The position numbers and the translations under genes were made by a program. Below the pieces are notes generated by a model. That model was given only the letters and a program-made list of their open reading frames with translations, was not told the DNA's origin and made no database searches. Shown here piece by piece: positions 9,933-19,204 of a stretch of 64,000 nucleotides of DNA. Location: positions 333,501 through 397,500 of the forward strand of contig NZ_JAPWKB010000012.1 of the NCBI RefSeq assembly GCF_028283785.1. The letters are read 5' to 3'. Source of the DNA: Paraburkholderia sp. (GTDB taxonomy: Bacteria > Pseudomonadota > Gammaproteobacteria > Burkholderiales > Burkholderiaceae). Each line of letters begins with the position of its first letter. The stretch's first letter is position 1.

Positions 9933-10690
9933 GTGTGTCGTCCCTTCAGGCGCACCGAGCGGGTGCCCAGTCTTAGCGATTTTAACGAACGAATGCGTTG
10001 ATCGACATAGTGCGGCCGCCCGGTGCCGGGCAGGCGCGTCGGAATGCCGTCGGCGTGCGCCTTGCGCGGCAGGTGTCCGACGATCCACACCGTGCGGATG
10101 CCGAGCTTCTTGTAGTGTTTCAGATGGCTTCGCGTGTCCTCGACCAGTATCGCGTCGGACAACGGCGCACGCGCCTCGCGCATCGCGCGCCGCAGCATCA
10201 GCGGATCGGGTTTTGCGCGCCACGCGCGCCGGTCGCGCATGTGCTCGATCGCGATCACGCGCTCGAACAGCCGCTCGATGCCCAGTTCCGCCATCACCGC
10301 GCGCGCATAGACTTCGGGCGCGTTGGTCAGCACGATCTTGCGGCCCGGCAACGACGCGATCAGCCGCGCGAGACCGCGTTCGCTACGCAGCATCGCGGGC
10401 AGATCGGGGAATGTGTGGACAACCTTGAGGAAGTCGTGCGGATCGATCGGATGATGCCGCGCGAGGCCCAGCAAGGCCGCGCCGTAACGCTGCGTGTAGC
10501 CGGTTCGCAGACGGTTGGCTTCGTCGCGCTCCACTTGCAGCGAGTCGATGATGTATTGCGTCATCGCCTGATTGATCGCCGGGAAAATGGCGTGCGATGC
10601 ATGGTGCAGCGTGTTGTCGAGATCGAACAGCCACACTGGACTGCCGCCCGCGAAATGCGGCCGGCGACGTTTGGACAAAGGCGTGCGCAT
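9896..10690 (-). CDS. HAD-family pyrimidine 5'-nucleotidase
   Basis: This 264-aa haloacid-dehalogenase phosphatase is probably a nucleotidase of the Sdt1/pyrimidine 5'-nucleotidase group. Motif I is WLFDLDNTLH (residues about 20-29) with both catalytic Asp, motif II is IVLTNAPE, motif III is the Lys in WRAKPDP, and motif IV is LVEDTRSH. The ATG at 10690 gives a compact N-terminus; the frame is open to 10762 and no strong ribosome site decides between them. The last 12 codons or so overlap the start of slmA and look like uninformative read-through, so the natural C-terminus is about residue 250. It sits between argB and slmA on the same strand. Confidence 0.85.
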   Translation of the reverse strand: MRTPLSKRRRPHFAGGSPVWLFDLDNTLHHASHAIFPAINQAMTQYIIDSLQVERDEANRLRTGYTQRYGAALLGLARHHPIDPHDFLKVVHTFPDLPAMLRSERGLARLIASLPGRKIVLTNAPEVYARAVMAELGIERLFERVIAIEHMRDRRAWRAKPDPLMLRRAMREARAPLSDAILVEDTRSHLKHYKKLGIRTVWIVGHLPRKAHADGIPTRLPGTGRPHYVDQRIRSLKSLRLGTRSVRLKGRHTCSRSTSTTTRP

Positions 10691-10796
10691 GGAAGACCGG
10701 ATGGGAGTGTGGTCGTCGCATTTGCGAAAACGGCGCACGCAGCTGGTTGCCGCGTGCGCCATTCCGGATCTGCAACGGATGCGAGACCCGCGCCGC

Positions 10797-11873
<1,077 letters not shown>

Positions 11874-11911
11874 TCATTTCCGCTACGCCACAGCATCGCG
11901 GAGTCGCTTCG

Positions 11912-12199
11912 ATGAACCCGACCGATGTTTCTCCCGTTCCCTCCCAGTCCGCCTGCTCCGGCAATACCGCCGCTTGCGCCGACGCCGCGTCGAGCGCGCG
12001 CTGTCCGCAATGCCGCGCGGTGTTCGACTGCGGGATGCGCACGCAGCCGTCGGCGTGCTGGTGCCAGTCGATGCCCGCGTTGCCTACCGAACGGCTCGCG
12101 GCAGGCGGCAGCTGTCTGTGTCCGGAATGCCTGGCCGGCGAAATCGCGCGAGCCAAGGCGGCGGGCGGCGCGAGTGCGCCGCCGGGTGGGAAAGGCTGA
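11912..12199 (+). CDS. Small cysteine-rich CWC family protein
   Basis: This 95-aa protein holds a compact set of cysteines: CPQC, FDCG, the signature CWC, and CLCPECL near the end. This matches the cysteine-rich CWC family, a probable small metal-binding fold with no assigned function. The N-terminal 25 residues and the Gly/Ala-rich tail are low-complexity. The ATG has ggag 8 nt upstream. It is divergent from argB and convergent with the TPR protein gene 48 bp downstream. Confidence 0.75.
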   Translation: MNPTDVSPVPSQSACSGNTAACADAASSARCPQCRAVFDCGMRTQPSACWCQSMPALPTERLAAGGSCLCPECLAGEIARAKAAGGASAPPGGKG

Positions 12200-12247
12200 A
12201 ACGGGCCGCAGGTCGTGGCGCCGGCGTTCGTCGGCGGGCGGCCACGC

Positions 12248-13870
12248 CTACCCGGCGTGTTTCGCGTCGGCGAGAACCCTCAGATCCCGCGCGACATCCG
12301 CCAGCACGCGCGTCCAGTCGGCGAATCGGGCCTGCCGGTAGAGCGTCGCGGACGGATACCACGGGCTGTCGGCCCGATCGAGCAACCAGGTCCAGTGCGG
12401 GTTGGTGTCCAGCAATACCCACGTTCGACACCCGAGCGCCCCGCTCAGATGCGCGACCGACGTACACACGGTAATCACCAGATCGAGCGACTCGACGAAC
12501 GCGGCGGTGTCGTCGAGACTGTGAAATTCGCCCGTGAAATCGACGATCGGCAAGCCGGCGCGTTCGCCCGGTTGCAGCGAATAGAACGCCACGTTGCCGA
12601 TGCCGCGAAACGCGTCCGCATACCGCTCCCAGCCGACGCGCCGAAACGGATTGCGCTGATGGTCACGGCTGCCGGTCCAGGTCAGCCCGACTTTCAGCCG
12701 TGTTTCGTCGTGGAGACGTGTACGCCACGCGGCGACCGCGTCACTATCCGCCTGAAGATAGCGCGGCTGGGCGGCAAGCGTATCGACCCGGACGCCGAGC
12801 ACCATCGGCACACTCATCAGCGGGATCTGGTAGTCGCACGGCGGTGCGGTTTTGATGCTCGACGCGGTCGAATAGCCATCGATGCAACCGCCGAAGCAGC
12901 GCGTGAGCAACGCGCCCATCTGTGGAAACGACGTCCACACGAGTTTGCCGCCCTGGCGATGCACGATGTCCGCGAGCGCGGGCACAAAGCGGCAAAATTG
13001 CAGGACGTCGCCGATCCCCTGTTCGCCCCACAACAGCAAGGTCTTGCCGGCGAGCGATTCGCCGTGCCAGCTCGGCGCAGCGAACGCCGGCCGTTTGCCG
13101 CCCAGCTCCGACGATCCCTGCCAGCGCGCCTCGTGCTCGGACCAGCCGCGTGCATAGTCGCCGCGAACCAGATGCAACACCGCGCGGTTCATGTGCATGG
13201 CGGGATCGGCGGGCGAGACGTCGAGCGCGTGTTGCGCGACGCGCTCGGCGTCGTCCCAGCGCTGCGCTTCCTTCAGCGCGAGCGCGTAGTTATTCAGCGC
13301 GAGCGGATTGTCCGGCGCGAGCGACACCGCGCGTTCACCCGCGTCGAGCGCGCCGTCCAGATCCATCGCGAAGCGGCATGCACCGGTGAGATTGGTCAAC
13401 GCATCGATGTCGAGCGGATCGTCGGCGAGCGCCTGTCGTAGCAGGTCGACCTGTTCGGCCGGATCGATCCGGCAGATTCCGAGCGCGGCGGCGAGGCGTG
13501 CGCGCAGCGACGGCACCGACGGATCGAGCGCCATCGCCCGCCGGAACGGCGCGATCGATTCGTCATGCCGATCCGACGTCTGCAACGCGTAGCCGAGCCG
13601 GAAGCTGGCGAACGCGCGTTCCGGTTCGAGCGTTTCGAGCGCGGCGGCAAGCGCGATCGCATCGTCGCAGCGGCGCGCGATCAGCAGATCGAGCATGTGC
13701 TGCCCGATCGACGCATCATCGAGTGGAAAAATGGCGGCCGCCGAGTCGAGAAACCGGGCCGAAGCCTGCGCGTCGTCACGGCTTTTTGCCTGCGCCGCAT
13801 GCTGTAAAAACGCGAGAAACTCAGGCCAGCCGGGCGTGCCGGCAGGGGAGGCGGAAGCGGAAAAAGCCAT
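12248..13870 (-). CDS. TPR protein with C-terminal glycosyltransferase-9-like domain
   Basis: This 540-aa protein has tetratricopeptide-like helices over about the first 230 residues (repeats such as ASFRLGYALQTSDRHDES and LALNNYALALKEAQRWDDAE). A C-terminal domain follows with LLLWGEQGIGDVLQF, LKVGLTWTGS and the LDLVITVCTSVAHLSGALGC block, which resembles heptosyltransferase/GT9-type folds. Such TPR-GT proteins are widespread in Burkholderiales and may act in glycan or O-linked glycosylation, but no substrate can be assigned here. It has no signal peptide. It is divergent from regB, sharing about 100 bp of upstream DNA. Confidence 0.75.
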   Translation of the reverse strand: MAFSASASPAGTPGWPEFLAFLQHAAQAKSRDDAQASARFLDSAAAIFPLDDASIGQHMLDLLIARRCDDAIALAAALETLEPERAFASFRLGYALQTSDRHDESIAPFRRAMALDPSVPSLRARLAAALGICRIDPAEQVDLLRQALADDPLDIDALTNLTGACRFAMDLDGALDAGERAVSLAPDNPLALNNYALALKEAQRWDDAERVAQHALDVSPADPAMHMNRAVLHLVRGDYARGWSEHEARWQGSSELGGKRPAFAAPSWHGESLAGKTLLLWGEQGIGDVLQFCRFVPALADIVHRQGGKLVWTSFPQMGALLTRCFGGCIDGYSTASSIKTAPPCDYQIPLMSVPMVLGVRVDTLAAQPRYLQADSDAVAAWRTRLHDETRLKVGLTWTGSRDHQRNPFRRVGWERYADAFRGIGNVAFYSLQPGERAGLPIVDFTGEFHSLDDTAAFVESLDLVITVCTSVAHLSGALGCRTWVLLDTNPHWTWLLDRADSPWYPSATLYRQARFADWTRVLADVARDLRVLADAKHAG

Positions 13871-13969
13871 GTAACGATCCCGGCGATTGTGTCCAATAGG
13901 AGACGGAAGATGCTACCGGCGCTGTTCGTCAGAGTACTTCGGATAAGTCTGAACAGGTAAACTGGCGCC

Positions 13970-15280
13970 ATGCATCGGATAACCACTACCGGCCGGGTCA
14001 ATCTCGGTCATCTGTTCTGGCTGCGCAGCCTGGCGATCATCGGCCAGCTGGTGACGATCGCGTGCGTCCAGATCTTCTTCGGCGTGCACTTGCCGCTGCC
14101 CGCGATGTTGCTCGTGATCGGGCTTGAAGCCGCGTTCAATGCGATGACGTGGTTGCGCGTGTTGCGTCAGCGGCCCGAGTCGAATCTCGAATTGTTCGGG
14201 CAATTGTGGGTCGATCTGGGCTCGCTGTCGGCGCTGCTGTTTTTGTCGGGCGGCACGACCAATCCGTTCGTGTCGCTGTATCTGCCGTCGCTGGCGATCG
14301 CCGCCGCCGTGTTGCCGTGGCAATACATGGTGTGGCTCGCGGCGTTCGCGGTCGCGTGTTACGCGGTGCTCGGCTCCGAATCCGTGCCGCTGAATCTCGA
14401 CAATCCCGCCAATCTGTTCGATTACTATCGCGCGGGCATGTACGTGAACTTCATGGTCAGCGTCGGCCTGATCGCATGGTTCGTCGCGCGGATGTCGGGC
14501 GCATTGCGGCAACGCGATGCCGCGCTCGGCTACGCGCAACAGCGTTTGCTGCGCGACGAACGCGCGGTTGCGCTCGGCGTGCAGGCCGCGACGGTCGCGC
14601 ATGAGATCGGCACACCGCTGTCGACGATTGCGATGCTGGCGGAGGAGTTGCGCGACGCCGCGCGCAGCGACAGGAATCTCGCGGCGTACGCGGCGGATTT
14701 CGATCTGCTCGAACAGCAGATGGGCTTGTGCAAGTCGGCGCTGGCGCGATTGCGCATCCGCGCGTCGACGGAAGTGATGCGCGAAACCGTCGACGAATGG
14801 CTCGAATCGTTCGCGGAACAATGGCGATTGCGTCATCCGCACGTGAAGTTCGAGCTGATCGGTACGCCGCCCGATGGTGTGGTCCTCGACGACACGGTGG
14901 CGGTCAGCCAGATCCTGACGATCCTGCTCGATAACGCTGCACGCGCGAGCCGCGATCACGTGACGCTCGCCGCGCGGATTTCCGCGCAAACGGATTTTTT
15001 CGAGTTTGAAGTGTGCGACGCCGGGCCGGGCATTCCGCCGTCGTTGCGCAGCACGCTCGGGTCGATGCCGGTCGACAGCACTCAAGGCGGTCATGGCGTC
15101 GGCTTGTATCTCGCATTTTCTGCGGCGGCGCGGCTGCACGGCTCGATCGAACTGACGGACGTCAGCGATATCCTGCCGCGCGGCACGCGCGCGCTGCTGC
15201 GGTTGCCGATCGCGGCCCGCGAATCTTCAGGCGCGGCCACAAGCGGCGCCGCATCATCCAATACGGAGAAACAGGCATGA
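13970..15280 (+). CDS. regB: Redox-sensing histidine kinase, RegB/PrrB family
   Basis: This 436-aa membrane sensor kinase controls global responses to respiration and redox state. Six hydrophobic segments fill residues 15-175. The conserved quinone-binding heptad is GGTTNPF at 94-100. The H-box is HEIGTPLSTI with His211 as phospho-acceptor, and Cys254 in GLCKSAL sits where the redox-active Cys of RegB is found. The ATPase domain shows LLDNAARAS and CDAGPGIPPSL. The stop overlaps the regA start (ATGA). The family (RegB, PrrB, ActS, RoxS) is clear; the name used in this lineage may be RoxS. No photosynthesis genes are nearby, so it probably regulates respiratory functions. Confidence 0.9.
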   Translation: MHRITTTGRVNLGHLFWLRSLAIIGQLVTIACVQIFFGVHLPLPAMLLVIGLEAAFNAMTWLRVLRQRPESNLELFGQLWVDLGSLSALLFLSGGTTNPFVSLYLPSLAIAAAVLPWQYMVWLAAFAVACYAVLGSESVPLNLDNPANLFDYYRAGMYVNFMVSVGLIAWFVARMSGALRQRDAALGYAQQRLLRDERAVALGVQAATVAHEIGTPLSTIAMLAEELRDAARSDRNLAAYAADFDLLEQQMGLCKSALARLRIRASTEVMRETVDEWLESFAEQWRLRHPHVKFELIGTPPDGVVLDDTVAVSQILTILLDNAARASRDHVTLAARISAQTDFFEFEVCDAGPGIPPSLRSTLGSMPVDSTQGGHGVGLYLAFSAAARLHGSIELTDVSDILPRGTRALLRLPIAARESSGAATSGAASSNTEKQA

Positions 15281-15819
15281 GCGACATGAATTTTCTGGTG
15301 ATCGACGACGACGATGTGTTCTCCGGAATTCTTGCGCGCGGTTTGACGCGTCGCGGATACACCGTGGCGGAGGCGCATAACGCTGAGCAGGCGATCAAGC
15401 TCGCCAATCAGCAGAAGTTTGGGCAGATCACGGTGGATCTGCATCTGGGGAACGACTCCGGCTTGAATCTGGTGGCGCCGCTGCGGGAATTGCAGCCGGA
15501 TGCACGGATGCTGGTGCTGACGGGTTACGCGAGTATCGCGACGGCTGTGCAGGCGGTGAAGGACGGCGCGGACAACTATCTGGCCAAGCCGGCGAACGTC
15601 GAAACCATTCTTGCCGCGTTGCAGACCGAGGCCAGCGCGTTGCAGGCCGACGAGGCGATCGAGCATCCGACGCCGCTGTCGGTCGCGCGTCTGGAGTGGG
15701 AACATATTCAGCGCGTGCTCGCCGAGCATCAGGGGAATATTTCCGCGACTGCGCGTGCGCTCAACATGCACCGCCGGACCTTGCAGCGGAAGCTGGCGAA
15801 GCGGCCGGTCAAGCAATAA
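15277..15819 (+). CDS. regA: Response regulator, RegA/PrrA family
   Basis: This 180-aa regulator has a receiver domain (residues about 4-120) with the acidic pocket IDDDD, the phospho-Asp in TVDLHLGND and the Lys in YLAKPAN. A short proline-containing linker leads to a Fis-type helix-turn-helix (ARLEWEHIQRVLAEHQGNISATARALNMHRRTLQRKL). This two-part layout with no central AAA domain is the RegA/PrrA/ActR/RoxR signature. It is translationally coupled to regB through an ATGA overlap and ends at a bidirectional terminator shared with hslU. Confidence 0.93.
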   Translation: MSDMNFLVIDDDDVFSGILARGLTRRGYTVAEAHNAEQAIKLANQQKFGQITVDLHLGNDSGLNLVAPLRELQPDARMLVLTGYASIATAVQAVKDGADNYLAKPANVETILAALQTEASALQADEAIEHPTPLSVARLEWEHIQRVLAEHQGNISATARALNMHRRTLQRKLAKRPVKQ

Positions 15820-15857
15820 GGCTTCAGTGGTGTGCCGCGTCAGCGGTCCGCCGATGC

Positions 15858-15893
15858 AAAACGGGCGATCTCTTGCGAGATCGCCCGTTTTTG
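15858..15893. terminator. Bidirectional terminator between regA and hslU
   Basis: A perfect 15-bp stem (15858-15872 with 15877-15891) with a TTGC loop has A and T runs on opposite sides, so it serves both convergent genes. Confidence 0.92.
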
Positions 15894-15917
15894 TTTGCAG
15901 CGATGTTCTGCGGCTTT

Positions 15918-17264
15918 TTACAGCACGTAGCGCGACAGATCTTCGTCGTCCGCGACTTCGTTGAGCGCCTTGTTCACGTACGCCGCGTCGATCGTGACCG
16001 GCGTGCCGGCGTGATTACCCGCCGAGAACGAGATATCTTCGAGCAGCTTTTCGATCACGGTGTACAGACGACGTGCACCGATGTTCTCCGTCTTTTCGTT
16101 CACCGAGTACGCAATCTCGGCCAGACGACGAATGCCGTCTTCGGCGAAATCCAGATGCACGTCTTCCGTTGCGAGGAGCGCCTGGTATTGCTTGACGAGG
16201 CTCGCGTCGGTCGAGACCAGGATCGACTCGAAATCTTTCACCGACAGTGAATCCAGTTCGACGCGAATCGGGAATCGGCCTTGCAGTTCCGGGATCAGGT
16301 CGCTCGGCTTGGCCAGATGAAACGCGCCGCTCGCGATAAACAGAATGTGATCGGTCTTGATCATGCCGTACTTGGTGTTGATCGTCGTACCTTCCACCAG
16401 CGGCAACAGATCGCGCTGCACGCCCTGACGCGACACTTCACCGCCGCCCGCTTCGCTGCGCGACGCGATCTTGTCGATTTCGTCGAGAAACACGATGCCG
16501 TTCTGCTCGACGTTCTGAACGGCTTTCGTTTTCACTTCCTCGTCGTTCAGCATCTTCGCGGCTTCTTCGTCGGTCAGCAGCTTCAACGCTTCTTTCACCT
16601 TCACCTTGCGACGCGCCTTCTTGCCGCCGCCCAGGTTGGCGAACATCGAACGGATCTGCTCGGTCATGTCTTCCATGCCCGGCGGCCCCATGATGTCCAT
16701 GCCCGCTTGCGGCATTTCCACGTCGAGTTCGATCTCGCGATCGTCCAGCAAGCCTTCGCGCAGGCGCTTGCGGAACGTCTGACGCGTGGTGCTGCCTTCG
16801 TCGGCGGTGTCGGTCGTGCTGTTGCTCGCACCGAAACCCACCGGGCGCGCGGTCGGCAACAGGATGTCGAGAATCCGGTCTTCGGCCTGATCTTCCGCTT
16901 TGGTGCGGACTTTGCGCATCTCCGTTTCACGCGTCTGCTTGACCGAAATTTCGATCAGGTCGCGCACGATGCTATCTACGTCGCGGCCCACGTAACCCAC
17001 TTCGGTGAACTTGGTCGCTTCGATCTTGATGAACGGCGCGTCGGCCAGCTTCGCGAGCCGGCGCGCAATTTCCGTCTTGCCGACGCCCGTCGGTCCGATC
17101 ATCAGGATGTTCTTCGGCGTGATTTCCTGACGCAACGGATCGCCGACCTGCTGGCGACGCCACCGGTTGCGCAGCGCGACCGCAACCGCCTTCTTCGCGC
17201 GATTCTGGCCAATGATGTGTTTGTCGAGTTCCGAGACGATCTCGGCAGGGGTCATGGTGCTCAT
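15918..17264 (-). CDS. hslU: ATP-dependent protease ATPase subunit HslU
   Basis: HslU (448 aa) is the AAA+ unfoldase of the HslUV protease. Walker A is [17 protein letters not shown], Walker B is [11 protein letters not shown], and the intermediate I-domain occupies about residues 110-240, including the PPGMEDM and GGGKKARRK stretches. The C-terminus DLSRYVL is the tail that inserts into HslV. It starts 15 bp after the hslV stop, so the two form one heat-shock operon. An in-frame ATG 3 codons downstream of the first ATG is also possible. Confidence 0.97.
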   Translation of the reverse strand: MSTMTPAEIVSELDKHIIGQNRAKKAVAVALRNRWRRQQVGDPLRQEITPKNILMIGPTGVGKTEIARRLAKLADAPFIKIEATKFTEVGYVGRDVDSIVRDLIEISVKQTRETEMRKVRTKAEDQAEDRILDILLPTARPVGFGASNSTTDTADEGSTTRQTFRKRLREGLLDDREIELDVEMPQAGMDIMGPPGMEDMTEQIRSMFANLGGGKKARRKVKVKEALKLLTDEEAAKMLNDEEVKTKAVQNVEQNGIVFLDEIDKIASRSEAGGGEVSRQGVQRDLLPLVEGTTINTKYGMIKTDHILFIASGAFHLAKPSDLIPELQGRFPIRVELDSLSVKDFESILVSTDASLVKQYQALLATEDVHLDFAEDGIRRLAEIAYSVNEKTENIGARRLYTVIEKLLEDISFSAGNHAGTPVTIDAAYVNKALNEVADDEDLSRYVL

Positions 17265-17279
17265 CGTGGGTCCTTGTCC

Positions 17280-17816
17280 TTACTCGATCGTCTCGATGAC
17301 GCGGTTGTGGTTCGTGTAGATGCACATGTCGCCGGCAATCTGCAGCGCCTTTTCGACGATGGTGCGCGGATCGAGTTCCGTGTTGTCCGCGAGCGCCGTG
17401 GCCGCCGCTTGCGCATAGGCGCCGCCCGAACCGATCGCGCAGATGCCGCCTTCCGGATCGAGCACGTCGCCATTGCCGGTGATGACCAGCGTGGTGTGCG
17501 CGTCGGCGGTGATCAGCATGGCTTCCAGCCGGCGCAACATGCGGTCGGTGCGCCAGTCTTTCGCCAGTTCCACGGCGGCGCGGGTCAGATTGCCTTGATG
17601 CTTTTCGAGTTTCGCTTCGAAACGGTCGAGCAGCGAGAACGCGTCTGCCGTGCCGCCCGCAAAGCCGACCAGCACCTTGCCGTTATAAATGCGCCGGACT
17701 TTTTTCGCGCCGCCTTTCATCACGATGTTGCCCAACGTGACCTGACCGTCGCCGCCGAGGGCGACCTTGTCGCCGCGTCGCACGGAGACGATCGTCGTGC
17801 CGTGAAATTGCTCCAT
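17280..17816 (-). CDS. hslV: ATP-dependent protease peptidase subunit HslV
   Basis: HslV (178 aa) is the proteasome-like threonine peptidase of HslUV. The N-terminal sequence [20 protein letters not shown] shows the conserved TTIVSVRR; processing exposes the first Thr as nucleophile. Further family blocks are [24 protein letters not shown] and [15 protein letters not shown]. The ATG at 17816 has a good aaagga upstream. It precedes hslU and follows a possible heat-shock-type promoter at 17952-17979. Confidence 0.97.
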   Translation of the reverse strand: MEQFHGTTIVSVRRGDKVALGGDGQVTLGNIVMKGGAKKVRRIYNGKVLVGFAGGTADAFSLLDRFEAKLEKHQGNLTRAAVELAKDWRTDRMLRRLEAMLITADAHTTLVITGNGDVLDPEGGICAIGSGGAYAQAAATALADNTELDPRTIVEKALQIAGDMCIYTNHNRVIETIE

Positions 17817-17951
17817 ATGCGTTCCTTTTGCAAAACGGGTAGGACGCGGCCGCGCCGGAACGTGGCCGCCGGAATCCTGATTAGCGGACGGCGCGCGACG
17901 GACATTGGACATCACCGTCGGCCGCGCGCACGTGCAACGCATGTCCGATTT

Positions 17952-17979
17952 ATTTTAGGGCGTGCGCGGGCATATCAAG
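17952..17979 (-). promoter_or_regulatory. Candidate hslVU promoter
   Basis: On the minus strand CTTGATA (17979-17973) is followed by CCCTAAAAT (17960-17952). The first element matches 6 of 7 positions of the sigma-32 -35 box (CTTGAAA); the second matches the sigma-32 -10 box poorly but contains a sigma-70-like TAAAAT. A transcript from here would have a leader of about 130 nt before hslV. This is an inference from position and motif. Confidence 0.4.
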
Positions 17980-18066
17980 AGCCCGGTGACCGGACGCGCG
18001 CAAAAACGCGTCCGACGGGGTGTCGGGATCAACAGGTGGCAGACGAAAAACGCGATGATGCAAAAG

Positions 18067-18094
18067 AAAAAAGGCGCACGAGTTACCGTGCGCC
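18067..18094 (-). terminator. Rho-independent terminator of dksA
   Basis: An 8-bp GC-rich stem (18087-18094 with 18073-18080) is followed on the minus strand by a run of six T, about 50 bp after the dksA stop. Confidence 0.9.
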
Positions 18095-18141
18095 TCTTCA
18101 ACGAAGCAGCGTGATGGGGCGCGCGGAGCGCCGCAGATCGA

Positions 18142-18561
18142 TCAGTCGCCGAACAGCTTCTGGCGCAACTCGCGACGTTCCTGCGCTTCCAGCGACAGCG
18201 TCGCCGTGGGGCGCGCGAGCATACGCGGAACGCCGATCGGCTCGCCGGTTTCTTCGCACCAGCCGTAGTCGCCTGCATCGATGCGTGCCAGCGATTGCTG
18301 AACCTTCTTCAGCAGCTTGCGCTCGCGGTCGCGCGTGCGCAGTTCCAGCGCATGCTCTTCCTCGATGGTTGCGCGGTCGGCCGGATCCGGCACGATCACG
18401 GTTTCACGGAGGTTTTCGGTCGTCTGGCCTGCATTGCGGAGAATTTCCGCTTGCAGCTGTTCGAGCCGGTTCTTGAAGAAAGCGAGCTGATCCTCGTTCA
18501 TGTAATCCTTGTCGCTCATCTTCAGGATTTCGGCTTCAGTCAAGAGTCGTTTCGTCGTCAT
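18142..18561 (-). CDS. dksA: RNA polymerase-binding transcription factor DksA (cysteine-poor type)
   Basis: DksA (139 aa) binds the secondary channel of RNA polymerase and, with ppGpp, controls rRNA and amino-acid promoters. The coiled-coil hairpin spans about residues 25-95 and its tip carries the functional DPADRA at 59-64. The C-terminal finger, normally CxxC...CxxC, here reads GWCEETGEPIG with only Cys102, and the distal pair is replaced by LSLEAQ, so a zinc site is unlikely. Such cysteine-poor DksA proteins occur in alpha- and betaproteobacteria. The start at 18561 (MTTKRLL) is preferred over the longer frame to 18588; the ribosome site (gaagaa) is modest. Confidence 0.92.
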   Translation of the reverse strand: MTTKRLLTEAEILKMSDKDYMNEDQLAFFKNRLEQLQAEILRNAGQTTENLRETVIVPDPADRATIEEEHALELRTRDRERKLLKKVQQSLARIDAGDYGWCEETGEPIGVPRMLARPTATLSLEAQERRELRQKLFGD

Positions 18562-19150
18562 CTGGCTTGCTTCTTCAATGTGAGGCAAAACTGTGCCCGC
18601 ACTTTCGTGTTGCCCGCAAAGACATGTGGAAGGCGCTCAAAGAGCGCTGGCGAACACGGACGGTGGGCTGTCGTGACGCTGACGCGCGGGGCGCCCAGAC
18701 GCCAATGCGGGGCCGAACTCCTCTGGAAACCAGCTTCGAATGTTCCGAGGCATTGCTTACCGGCGGCGCGCCTGTCGAGGCGATCTGCCAACCAGCTTGT
18801 CGGCGTGCTTTCCGGACAAGATTTTCCGGCGCCTGTCAGGCCCGGCGCGGGCTACGCGCTAAACGGGCAATTCGTTGTCATTCTCCAGTGGGCACGTATT
18901 GTAACTGAATCACAATCCGGCACTGCAACTCGAAATATTCACCGAGGCGGCACGCCAATATCCCGAAAATATAACGCGCGCACGGCTAAAAAGCGATGGT
19001 CGTACACGGTTTAATGCAACAGGGTTTTCACGCGTTTTTCATCGAAGTGGGGGTTAGCGCGCATTTCGCGCTAATTTGGCGGGAAATGCGCACTGACCCG
19101 CTTCGGCGCGCGGCCTTGTAAAGCCCGGCGGGCGGCCGTCGCAATGGAAA
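18562..19150. other. Long intergenic region between the CobW-family gene and dksA
   Basis: About 590 bp separate the CobW-family terminator and the dksA start. No open frame has convincing protein character. The part from about 18890 to 19020 is more AT-rich than the surroundings and is a plausible dksA promoter region (minus strand). No tRNA or repeat is visible. Confidence 0.5.
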
Positions 19151-19176
19151 ACGGCCGACGCTGTCGCGTCGGCCGT
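19148..19176 (-). terminator. Terminator of the CobW-family gene
   Basis: A perfect 11-bp stem (19166-19176 with 19151-19161) has a 4-nt loop and is followed by a short T run on the minus strand, about 30 bp past the gene's stop. Confidence 0.75.
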
Positions 19177-19204
19177 CCGGTTTGCCGCCGAGGATCAAAA
19201 ACGC

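Noticed and set aside
16281..18476. A 731-codon open frame on the plus strand across hslU, hslV and dksA
   Set aside because: It is opposite three conserved genes and has shadow composition, with no recognisable domain.
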